Shown piece by piece: positions 1 to 6,825 of a DNA stretch of 9,716 nt. The position numbers and the translations under genes are program-made. Each line of letters opens with the position of its first letter. Position 1 is the stretch's first letter. The stretch is from NCBI GenBank assembly GCA_902608305.1, contig CACLNK010000037.1, positions 1-9,716 of the forward strand. Reading direction: 5' to 3'. The stretch is from an uncultured Pelagibacteraceae bacterium (GTDB lineage Bacteria; Pseudomonadota; Alphaproteobacteria; Pelagibacterales; Pelagibacteraceae). Under the pieces are notes generated by a model. That model saw only the letters and a program-made list of their open reading frames with translations, made no database searches and had not been told where the DNA came from.

Positions 1-2710
1 AGTATTAATGATGTCTACAAATAATATTTTAAGTCCTTCTAATGGAAAACCAATTATTGTTCCTAGTCAAGATATGATCTTAGGAATTTATTATCTTTCT
101 CAACCACCGCTCCAAACCGAGAGAATTGAGGGGTATTTTGTAAATAATTCAGAAATAGAGCATGCATTAGAAACTGGACAAATAAAAGTTCATTCTAGAG
201 TTATTTCAAGATTTGAAACAGTTGATGAAAATGGAAATACAAAATTTCAAAAATACACCAGTACAGCAGGGAGATTTTTACTTGCCGGCTTACTTCCAAA
301 AAACAAAGACATTACTTTTTCACTCATTGATAGATCATTACCAAAAAAAGTTGTTTCAGAGATAATTGATATAGTTTTTAGATTCACAGGACAAAAAAAT
401 ACAGTTATTTTTTGCGACATGTTAAAAGACTTAGGATTTAAGCATGCTTTTAATGCAGGAATATCATTCGGTAAAGATGACTTAATTATACCTGATAATA
501 AAGAACAGTTAATTAACGAAACTAAAAAATTAATTTCTGATTACGAAAATCAATATGCAGAAGGATTAATTACCAGAGGTGAAAAATATAATAAAGTTGT
601 TGATGCTTGGTCTAAGTGTACAGACAGAGTTGCTGGTGAAATGATGAAAAAAATTTCTGCTACCAAAGTTATTAATGATGAATTAAAAATTAATTCGGTG
701 TTTATGATGGCAGATAGTGGAGCAAGAGGTTCTGCGGCTCAAATGAAACAATTAGCTGGAATGAGAGGTTTGATTGCTAAACCTTCGGGAGAAATTATTG
801 AATCTCCAATTACATCGAATTTTAAAGAAGGTTTAACAGCACTTGAATATTTTAATTCAACACATGGTGCCAGAAAAGGATTAGCTGATACAGCTTTAAA
901 AACAGCAAATTCAGGTTATTTAACTCGAAGATTATGTGATGTAGCTCAAGATTTAACAATTACAAAACAATCTTGTGAGAAACCGGGTTTTTTAAAACTT
1001 TCAGAAATTATAGAAGGTGGCAATGTAATTGTAAGTTTATCAGAAAGATGTTTAGGTAGAGTTACAGCATCTGACGTAAAAAATCCAGTTTCAGGTGAGA
1101 TGGTTATAAAAAAAAATCAAATGATTGATGAGGCGGTTTGTGAAAAAATAGATTTGGCTGGGGTTAAAATTATAAATGTATATTCTGTTATTACATGTAG
1201 TTCTAAAGAAGGGGTTTGTGCAAGATGTTATGGTAGAGATCTTTCAAGAGGTAAAATGGTTCATATTGGTGAAGCAATAGGTATGATTTCAGCACAATCA
1301 ATCGGTGAACCAGGAACTCAATTAACAATGAGAACTTTTCATGTTGGTGGAACTGCATCAATTAAACAAGAATCTCAAATAATAAGTAAAACTGATGGCA
1401 TTTTAAAAATTATAAATACTAACTTATTAGAAGACTCTAAAAAAAATTTAGTTGTTATGGGAAGAAATACCCAATTATCAATCGAAGATAATAATGGTCT
1501 TCAAATAGCTTTGTACAAAATTCCATACGGTTCAAAATTATTTTTTCAAAATGGAGATAAAATTAAAAAAAATAATAAAATTTGTGAATGGGATCCATAC
1601 ACAACCCCAGTTATCGCTGAAAAAAGTGGTATAGCTGGTTATGTCGACTTAATTGATGGAATTTCATTAGCAGTTACAACAGATGATACAACGGGAATAT
1701 CGTCTAAGTCTGTAGTAGATTGGAGATCACAATCAAAAAACACAGATTTAAAACCAAGAATTACTTTGCGAGATGAAAAAGGCAATGTGATTAAAAAAGC
1801 TGATGACAACGAAGCAAGATATTATTTAGTACCAGACTCTATTTTGTCAGTTAAAGATGGACAAAAAATTTTTGCTGGTGATGTGATAGCAAGACTACCC
1901 AAAGAAACATCCAAAACAAAAGATATAACTGGTGGTTTGCCTAGAGTAGCTGAACTATTTGAGGCAAGAAAAGCAAAGGATAGTGCAATAATTGCTGAAA
2001 ATGATGGAAAAGTATTATTTGGAAAAGAAGTTAGAGGAAAACAGAGAGTTTCAATTCAATCTGAAGATGGAAATATTTCAAATTATTTAATTCCAAAAGG
2101 AAAACATATAAATTTCAATCAAGGTGAAGAAATTAAAAAAGGAGAATATTTACTAGATGGACAGCCTTTACCGCATGATATTTTAAGGATATTGGGCATA
2201 GAAGAATTGACTGAATATTTTGTTAATCAAGTACAAGAAGTTTATAGACTTCAAGGAGTTGTAATTAATGATAAACACATCGAAACAATTTTGAGGCAAA
2301 TGTTGAAAAAAATTGAAATTAAGGAATCTGGAGAATCAAATTTATTACCAGGTGAAATCATTGATAGAATTAAATTTGAAAATCTTAATGAGAAATTAAA
2401 ATCTGAAAACAAAAAGCCCGCTATAGGAGATAGAGTTTTAATGGGTATAACTAAGGCTTCTCTTCAAACTGAATCATTTATTTCGGCTGCTTCTTTTCAA
2501 GAAACAACAAGAGTACTTACCGATGCAGCAATAAAAGGTAAAATTGACACACTACAAGGTTTAAAAGAGAATGTAATTGTTGGTCGTTTAGTACCAGCAG
2601 GTACTGGAACAATTAAAAATAAGTGGAACAAAAAAGCATTATTTGATGATGAAAAATTCCTTTCCGATCAGGAACAAATTAAATTAACAGAAACACAAGC
2701 AAATACGTAA
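1..2710 (+). CDS. rpoC: DNA-directed RNA polymerase subunit beta' (5'-truncated by window edge)
   Basis: This is the C-terminal part of the RNA polymerase beta' subunit, which with beta forms the active-site cleft. The reading frame is already open at the left edge (codons from base 2: Val-Leu-Met-Met-Ser-Thr-Asn-Asn), so the Met codon at 8 is internal. The catalytic NADFDGD motif lies just outside the window. Visible in order: the bridge-helix region with STHGARKGLADTALKTANSG (about 855-915); four zinc-site cysteines at codons 974, 1196, 1217 and 1226 (the last two in GVCARCYGRD); and the trigger-loop first half GEPGTQLTMRTFHVGG (about 1303-1350). An insertion of about 185 residues follows, matching the proteobacterial SI3 insert in size, before the loop resumes at DITGGLPRVAELFEARKAKD (from 1922). 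The C-terminal ESFISAASFQETTRVLT and LKENVIVGRLVPAGTG blocks are intact and the gene ends in TAA. About 902 residues are present, against roughly 1,400 in the full protein. Identification is certain; only the 5' end is missing. Confidence 0.99.
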   Translation, partial: VLMMSTNNILSPSNGKPIIVPSQDMILGIYYLSQPPLQTERIEGYFVNNSEIEHALETGQIKVHSRVISRFETVDENGNTKFQKYTSTAGRFLLAGLLPKNKDITFSLIDRSLPKKVVSEIIDIVFRFTGQKNTVIFCDMLKDLGFKHAFNAGISFGKDDLIIPDNKEQLINETKKLISDYENQYAEGLITRGEKYNKVVDAWSKCTDRVAGEMMKKISATKVINDELKINSVFMMADSGARGSAAQMKQLAGMRGLIAKPSGEIIESPITSNFKEGLTALEYFNSTHGARKGLADTALKTANSGYLTRRLCDVAQDLTITKQSCEKPGFLKLSEIIEGGNVIVSLSERCLGRVTASDVKNPVSGEMVIKKNQMIDEAVCEKIDLAGVKIINVYSVITCSSKEGVCARCYGRDLSRGKMVHIGEAIGMISAQSIGEPGTQLTMRTFHVGGTASIKQESQIISKTDGILKIINTNLLEDSKKNLVVMGRNTQLSIEDNNGLQIALYKIPYGSKLFFQNGDKIKKNNKICEWDPYTTPVIAEKSGIAGYVDLIDGISLAVTTDDTTGISSKSVVDWRSQSKNTDLKPRITLRDEKGNVIKKADDNEARYYLVPDSILSVKDGQKIFAGDVIARLPKETSKTKDITGGLPRVAELFEARKAKDSAIIAENDGKVLFGKEVRGKQRVSIQSEDGNISNYLIPKGKHINFNQGEEIKKGEYLLDGQPLPHDILRILGIEELTEYFVNQVQEVYRLQGVVINDKHIETILRQMLKKIEIKESGESNLLPGEIIDRIKFENLNEKLKSENKKPAIGDRVLMGITKASLQTESFISAASFQETTRVLTDAAIKGKIDTLQGLKENVIVGRLVPAGTGTIKNKWNKKALFDDEKFLSDQEQIKLTETQANT

Positions 2711-2715
2711 AAGAA

Positions 2716-2729
2716 TCAAATAAATTTGA
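2716..2729. repeat. 14-bp A/T-rich palindrome after rpoC
   Basis: TCAAAT-AA-ATTTGA is a perfect palindrome that starts 6 bp after the rpoC stop. A second ATTTGA copy at 2738-2743 could pair with TCAAAT at 2716-2721 instead, giving a 6-bp stem with a 16-nt loop. It contains only two G:C pairs and no T-tract follows, so it is not a convincing terminator. It lies just upstream of the candidate promoter, where a protein-binding site is possible. In sequence this A+T-rich such a palindrome can also arise by chance. Confidence 0.25.
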
Positions 2730-2734
2730 ATGTT

Positions 2735-2762
2735 TTGATTTGACAAAGTTCAATTCTATAGT
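2735..2762 (+). promoter_or_regulatory. candidate sigma70-type promoter for the rpsL operon
   Basis: Best match: TTGATT at 2735-2740 as -35 and TATAGT at 2757-2762 as -10 (five of six to TATAAT), separated by 16 bp. A perfect TTGACA at 2740-2745 overlaps the same place, but the only hexamer at suitable distance from it is the weak TAATTT at 2762-2767 (16 bp). Either pairing would start transcription near 2769-2775, immediately at or before the foldable leader, leaving an untranslated leader of about 95-100 nt before rpsL. Position in the only long gap of the window supports a real promoter. A+T-rich DNA yields promoter-like hexamers easily, and readthrough from rpoC is probably an additional source of transcript. 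Confidence 0.45.
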
Positions 2763-2766
2763 AATT

Positions 2767-2843
2767 TGGCGATATTTTTTGGTTGGAAAGTAGTGTCTAG
2801 CACACTAAACGCTGCCACAAATAACCTGTCAGTTATTTCTATC
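2767..2843 (+). promoter_or_regulatory. candidate structured RNA leader of rpsL (S12 operon leader)
   Basis: This part of the rpoC-rpsL gap is visibly richer in G and C than the sequence around it and contains nested pairing. TGGCG 2767-2771 pairs with TGCCA 2813-2817 (four Watson-Crick pairs and one G.U), closing a domain. Inside it TAGTGT 2791-2796 pairs with ACACTA 2802-2807 over a 5-nt loop. Next to it AAATAAC 2819-2825 pairs with GTTATTT 2832-2838 over a 6-nt CTGTCA loop. GATA 2771-2774 could also pair with TATC 2840-2843. No T-tract follows the last hairpin, so control of translation initiation, or binding by a ribosomal protein, is more plausible than attenuation. From memory, comparative work on Candidatus Pelagibacter ubique (Meyer et al. 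2009) reported a candidate cis-regulatory RNA before the S12 gene; this may be the same element. The base pairing is seen; the function is inferred. Confidence 0.55.
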
Positions 2844-2869
2844 AAAAATAAATAAATAATTTTTAAAAT

Positions 2870-3241
2870 ATGCCAACTATAAACCAATTATTAAGAAAAA
2901 AAAGAGTTAAGCCTAAGTCTAGAGACAAAGTGCCAGCATTGGATAGATCTCCTCAAAAAAGAGGTGTCTGTATAAAAGTATATACAACAACCCCAAAAAA
3001 ACCAAATTCAGCATTAAGAAAAGTTGCGCGTGTTAGACTTTCTAATGGACATGAAGTAACTTCTTATATTCCTGGTGAAGGCCACAACTTGCAAGAACAC
3101 TCAGTTGTTTTAATAAGAGGTGGTAGAGTTAAAGATTTACCAGGTGTTCGTTATCATATTCTTAGAGGTAATTTAGACACACAAGGCGTGACATCAAGAA
3201 AACAACAACGTTCTAAATATGGTGCAAAAAAAGGTAAATAA
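2870..3241 (+). CDS. rpsL: 30S ribosomal protein S12
   Basis: S12 sits at the decoding centre of the small subunit and governs accuracy of tRNA selection. The 123-residue product has the family's usual length and every landmark: NQLLRKKR at the N terminus, PQKRGVC (28-34), TTTPKKPNSALRKV (39-52), GEGHNLQEHSVVLIRGGRVK (69-88), DLPGVRYH (89-96) and the basic RSKYGAKKGK tail. Lys43 and Lys88, the positions where streptomycin-resistance changes fall in E. coli, are both the sensitive-type lysine. Asp89, the residue methylthiolated by RimO in other bacteria, is present. The ATG at 2870 gives the standard N terminus. There is no Shine-Dalgarno sequence before it, only an A/T run. The gene is first after the leader, and its TAA stop shares its final A with the rpsG start (TAATG). 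Confidence 0.99.
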   Translation: MPTINQLLRKKRVKPKSRDKVPALDRSPQKRGVCIKVYTTTPKKPNSALRKVARVRLSNGHEVTSYIPGEGHNLQEHSVVLIRGGRVKDLPGVRYHILRGNLDTQGVTSRKQQRSKYGAKKGK

Positions 3242-3711
3242 TGTCAAGAAAGAATAAAGCACCAAGAAAAATTCTCTTAGTAGATTCAAAATATAAATCA
3301 ACAATAATTCCAAAGTTAATTAATTCTATTATGAATGATGGTAAAAAAACAATTGCTGAAAAAATTATTTATGACGCAATAGATAAAATTAAATCTAAAT
3401 CCAAAGAAGAACCAATTAATATATTTAATGAAGCAATAAATAATTTAAGACCAACTGTCGAAGTGAGATCAAGAAGAGTTGGTGGAGCAACGTATCAAGT
3501 TCCTGTAGAAGTTAAATCAAAGAGATCTCAAGCATTAGCATTAAGATGGTTAGTTGAAGCTTCAAGAAAAAGAAAAGATAAACAAATGTCAGACAAAATT
3601 TTTAACGAAATTTATGATGCTTACCAAAATAAAGGTTCAGCAATTAAAAAAAAGGAAGATACTCACAAAATGGCAGAGTCAAACAAAGCTTTTGCTCACT
3701 TTAGATGGTAA
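3241..3711 (+). CDS. rpsG: 30S ribosomal protein S7
   Basis: S7 is a primary assembly protein of the small subunit: it binds the 3' major domain of 16S rRNA, nucleates the head and touches the E-site tRNA. The 156-residue product is full length. It shows the conserved VEVRSRRVGGATYQVPVEV block (73-91), RSQALALRWLVEASRKR (95-111), the AYQNKGSAIKKKED segment and the HKMAESNKAFAHFRW end. The start codon overlaps the rpsL stop by 1 nt, so translation is probably coupled or re-initiated. In E. coli S7 represses its own operon by binding a spacer of roughly 100 nt between rpsL and rpsG; that spacer does not exist here. fusA starts 6 nt after the stop. Confidence 0.99.
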   Translation: MSRKNKAPRKILLVDSKYKSTIIPKLINSIMNDGKKTIAEKIIYDAIDKIKSKSKEEPINIFNEAINNLRPTVEVRSRRVGGATYQVPVEVKSKRSQALALRWLVEASRKRKDKQMSDKIFNEIYDAYQNKGSAIKKKEDTHKMAESNKAFAHFRW

Positions 3712-3717
3712 AAAATT

Positions 3718-5793
3718 ATGCCTAGAACACACACATTAGATAGATACAGAAATATTGGCATCATGGCTCACATTGATGCTGGTAAAACTACAACCACTGA
3801 AAGGATATTATATTATACAGGTAAGAGTCACAAGATTGGTGAAGTTCACGATGGAGCAGCAACAATGGACTGGATGGAACAAGAACAAGAGAGAGGTATA
3901 ACCATTACATCTGCAGCAACAACTTGTTTTTGGAAAGATCATAGAATAAATATTATAGATACACCTGGTCATGTTGATTTTACAATTGAAGTTGAAAGAT
4001 CACTAAAAGTATTAGATGGAGCTGTAGCTGTTTTTGATGGTGTCGCTGGCGTGGAACCTCAATCAGAAACTGTATGGAGACAAGCTGACAAATATAAAGT
4101 GCCAAGAGTTTGTTTTATCAATAAACTTGATAGAACAGGTGCAGATTTTTTTATGTGTGTTGATATGATTAGAGACAGATTAGGTTCAAAACCATTAGTT
4201 ATGCAGATACCAGTTGGAATTGAAGCTTCATTACAAGGTGTTGTCGATTTAGTTAAAATGAAAGCAATTATTTGGAAAAATGAAGCTCTTGGGGCTGAAT
4301 GGGACTATAAGGAAATACCAGAAGATTTAAAAGAAATATCAAAAAAATATAGAAAAGAATTAATAGAAACTGCAGTAGAGCAAGATGAAAAAATCATGGA
4401 AAGTTATCTTAATGGCGATGAAATTAAGGAAAAAGATTTAATTAGATGTATAAGAAAAGGATGTTTAAATTTTGATTTTGTTCCAGTATTAACTGGTTCT
4501 GCATTTAAAAATAAAGGTGTGCAACCACTTCTTGATGCTGTTGTTGATTATCTACCAAGTCCTATAGATATCGGTTCAATTAAAGGAACCAAACCTAACT
4601 CTACTGATGAAATAGAAAGAAAATTTGACGATAAAGAACCTTTTTCAGCTCTAGCATTTAAAGTAGCTACTGATCCTTTTGTAGGAACTTTAACTTTTAT
4701 AAGAATATATTCAGGAACCTTAAAATCAGCTACCGGAATATATAATACTACTAGAGACAAAGAAGAAAGAGTTGGCAGAATGTTATTAATGCATGCTAAT
4801 TCTAGAGAAGATGTTAAAGAGGCAAGCACAGGTGATATAGTAGCTTTAGCAGGTCTTAAATATACAATAACAGGACATACTCTATCCGTAGAAGATAATC
4901 CAATTGTTCTTGAACCCATGGATTTTCCAGATCCAGTTATTGAAATTGCTGTTGAACCTAAAACAAAAGCTGATCAAGAAAAAATGGGCGAAGCATTAGG
5001 AAGGTTAGCTAGGGAAGATCCTTCATTTAGAGTGACGACAGACGAAGAATCCGGACAAACTATTATTAAAGGTATGGGCGAACTTCATTTAGATATTATC
5101 GTTGATAGAATGAAAAGAGAATTTAAAGTTGAAGCAAATATAGGAGCACCTCAAGTAGCTTATAGAGAAACTATACAAAATTCAGTTGAATTTGATTATA
5201 CACATAAAAAACAAAGTGGTGGAGCAGGCCAATTTGCTAGAGTAAAATTATCTATTGAGCCACTTCAACCCGGGAAAGGTCGAGAGATTGAAAGTAAAAT
5301 TAAGGGTGGAGCAATACCAAAAGAATTCATCCCTGGCGTAGAGAAAGGTATTGAAACAATTTCAGATTCAGGAATTTTAGCTGGTTTTCCTATAATTGAT
5401 TATAAAGTTACAATTCTTGATGGTTTACATCATGATGTTGATTCAAGCGTTTTAGCTTTTGAGTTAGCTTCAAGACAATGTTTTAAAGAAGCTTGTACAA
5501 GAGCAATTTTAAAATTATTAGAACCAGTAATGAGAGTTGAGGTAGTTACACCAGAAGATTATATGGGCGATGTAATAGGCGATTTAAATAGTAGAAGAGG
5601 TCAGGTTAGCACACAAGAAATGAGAGGTAATGCAACTGTAATTACAGCAATGGTTCCACTTGCAAACATGTTTGGATATATAAATAGTTTAAGATCAATG
5701 TCACAAGGAAGAGCGCAGTATTCAATGTTTTTTGATCATTATTCAAAAGTGCCGCAAAATGTTCAAGATGAAGTAACCAAGAAAACAGGTTAA
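3718..5793 (+). CDS. fusA: translation elongation factor G
   Basis: EF-G is the cytoplasmic GTPase that drives translocation of tRNA and mRNA after peptide-bond formation and, with RRF, splits post-termination ribosomes. The 691 residues are close to the family's usual 690-705. The GTPase motifs are complete: AHIDAGKT (17-24), RGITI (59-63), DTPGH (81-85, with the catalytic His85), NKLD (135-138) and GSAFKNKG (260-267). Later domains follow in order, including GMGELHLDIIVDRMK in domain III and GLHHDVDSS at the domain IV tip, which enters the decoding site. The ATG at 3718 lies 6 nt after rpsG and has no Shine-Dalgarno sequence. Its TAA is followed after only two bases by the rpsJ start, the position where tuf would normally lie. 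The alternative LepA or TetM-like assignment is excluded by the motif set and the str context. Confidence 0.99.
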   Translation: MPRTHTLDRYRNIGIMAHIDAGKTTTTERILYYTGKSHKIGEVHDGAATMDWMEQEQERGITITSAATTCFWKDHRINIIDTPGHVDFTIEVERSLKVLDGAVAVFDGVAGVEPQSETVWRQADKYKVPRVCFINKLDRTGADFFMCVDMIRDRLGSKPLVMQIPVGIEASLQGVVDLVKMKAIIWKNEALGAEWDYKEIPEDLKEISKKYRKELIETAVEQDEKIMESYLNGDEIKEKDLIRCIRKGCLNFDFVPVLTGSAFKNKGVQPLLDAVVDYLPSPIDIGSIKGTKPNSTDEIERKFDDKEPFSALAFKVATDPFVGTLTFIRIYSGTLKSATGIYNTTRDKEERVGRMLLMHANSREDVKEASTGDIVALAGLKYTITGHTLSVEDNPIVLEPMDFPDPVIEIAVEPKTKADQEKMGEALGRLAREDPSFRVTTDEESGQTIIKGMGELHLDIIVDRMKREFKVEANIGAPQVAYRETIQNSVEFDYTHKKQSGGAGQFARVKLSIEPLQPGKGREIESKIKGGAIPKEFIPGVEKGIETISDSGILAGFPIIDYKVTILDGLHHDVDSSVLAFELASRQCFKEACTRAILKLLEPVMRVEVVTPEDYMGDVIGDLNSRRGQVSTQEMRGNATVITAMVPLANMFGYINSLRSMSQGRAQYSMFFDHYSKVPQNVQDEVTKKTG

Positions 5794-5795
5794 GT

Positions 5796-6104
5796 ATGGA
5801 AAAACAAAATATTAGAATTAAATTAAGAGCTTACGATAATAAAATATTAGACCAGTCTACTGAAGAAATTGTAAATACAGTAAAACGAACAGGCGCTAAT
5901 ATTAAAGGACCAATCCCACTACCAACAAAAATTGAAAAATATACCGTTTTAAGATCACCACATATTGACAAAAAAAGTAGGGAACAATTTGAAACTAGAA
6001 CACACAAAAGATTAATTGACATTATTGAGCCAACACCACAAACCGTTGAAGCTTTGATGAAACTAGATTTAGCATCAGGGGTTGATGTAGAGATAAAAAT
6101 ATAA
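5796..6104 (+). CDS. rpsJ: 30S ribosomal protein S10 (NusE)
   Basis: S10 is a component of the 30S head and, as NusE, also takes part in antitermination and transcription-translation coupling through NusB and NusG. The product is 102 residues, against 103 in E. coli. It has IRIKLRAYDNKILDQ (6-20), GPIPLPTK (38-45), the flexible-loop segment SPHIDKKSREQFE (54-66), THKRLIDI (69-76) and a DLASGVDVEIKI end. The start is fixed by this alignment and lies 2 nt after the fusA stop. An AGG at 5787-5789 is the nearest purine-rich stretch but makes a poor ribosome-binding site. In E. coli this gene heads its own operon behind a leader bound by L4. Here no such leader can exist, so the gene must be transcribed from upstream. 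Confidence 0.98.
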   Translation: MEKQNIRIKLRAYDNKILDQSTEEIVNTVKRTGANIKGPIPLPTKIEKYTVLRSPHIDKKSREQFETRTHKRLIDIIEPTPQTVEALMKLDLASGVDVEIKI

Positions 6105-6108
6105 ATAT

Positions 6109-6822
6109 ATGAGTGAAATAGGATTGATAGGAAAAAAAATTGGAATGACACGTGAATTTTATAAAACTGGTCAGTCTATTCCTGTAACTGTAATAAAATT
6201 TGAAAAAGTGAGAGTTATTCATGTTATAGAACAAGAAAAAAGAGGTTATAAAGCAGTACAAGTTGGATTTGGAAATATTAAAACTTCTAAAATTTTAAAA
6301 CCTTTAAAAGGCTATTTTACAAAAAAAAACACTGAACCCAAAAAAAAATTAAAAGAATTTCGTGTAACAAATACAGAAAAATATAAAGAGGGAAATGAAT
6401 TTGGTTTAGAAATTTTTAAAGATATTAAATTTGTTGATGTCAGATCAAAAACAATTGGTAAGGGATTTGCAGGTGTAATGAAAAGACACAATTTTAGTGG
6501 TTTAAGAGCTACACATGGAGTTTCTGTATCACATAGATCGCATGGCTCAACTGGACAAAGACAGGATCCAGGAAAAGTTTTTAAAGGAAAAAAAATGGCT
6601 GGACATATGGGTGATAAGTTAAGAACAATTCAAAACCTAGAAATTATAAAGTCTGATCTAGAAAATAATTTATTATATTTAAAAGGTTCAATTCCAGGTT
6701 CAAAAAACAGCGAGGTAATTGTTAAAAAAGCAGCAAAAAATATTAAAAAATTGACAATAAAAGAAAAAATTGAAGTTTTGGAAAATTTAAAAAAAACACC
6801 AGATAAGAAAAAAAAGAAATAA
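6109..6822 (+). CDS. rplC: 50S ribosomal protein L3
   Basis: L3 is an early-assembly large-subunit protein whose extended loop reaches close to the peptidyl-transferase centre. The N terminus IGLIGKKIGMTREF and the loop block TGQRQDPGKVFKGKKMAGHMG (148-168) are diagnostic. This block contains the glutamine methylated by PrmB in E. coli L3. At 237 residues it is longer than the E. coli protein (209), mainly through a C-terminal extension rich in lysine, ending in five lysines; longer L3 is common in Alphaproteobacteria. The ATG at 6109 is 4 nt after rpsJ in an A/T run without a Shine-Dalgarno sequence. The gene carries two A9 runs (6321-6329 and 6340-6348). It ends with tandem in-frame TAA TAA codons before rplD. 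Confidence 0.98.
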   Translation: MSEIGLIGKKIGMTREFYKTGQSIPVTVIKFEKVRVIHVIEQEKRGYKAVQVGFGNIKTSKILKPLKGYFTKKNTEPKKKLKEFRVTNTEKYKEGNEFGLEIFKDIKFVDVRSKTIGKGFAGVMKRHNFSGLRATHGVSVSHRSHGSTGQRQDPGKVFKGKKMAGHMGDKLRTIQNLEIIKSDLENNLLYLKGSIPGSKNSEVIVKKAAKNIKKLTIKEKIEVLENLKKTPDKKKKK

Positions 6823-6825
6823 TAA

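Noticed and set aside
8..13. ATG ATG at 8-13 as the start of a gene
   Set aside because: The frame is open to the left edge and the sequence matches the interior of RpoC, so these are internal methionines of a truncated gene.
1350..1921. Possible foreign insertion in the rpoC trigger loop
   Set aside because: An insertion of this size at this place (SI3) is normal in proteobacterial beta' subunits. Base composition and codon use match the flanking sequence.
2819..2845. Intrinsic terminator after rpoC
   Set aside because: The 7-bp hairpin AAATAAC/GTTATTT is A/T-rich and is followed by CTATCAAAAA, not a T-run. The T6 at 2775-2780 is not preceded by a stable stem. Readthrough or a leader element fits better.
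3554..3739. Plus-strand 61-codon open frame spanning the end of rpsG and start of fusA
   Set aside because: It is an alternative-frame shadow of the conserved S7 C terminus and shows no family resemblance.
4548..4919. Open frame of 123 codons on the minus strand opposite fusA
   Set aside because: It lies wholly inside a clear EF-G gene and its translation is a Ser/Leu/Val-rich composition typical of an antisense shadow. It has no recognisable family.
5831..6261. Two overlapping minus-strand open frames opposite rpsJ and rplC
   Set aside because: Both are antisense shadows of conserved ribosomal-protein genes. Their Phe/Ser/Ile-rich translations reflect complementing A-rich coding sequence, and the apparent hydrophobic stretches are not evidence of a membrane protein.
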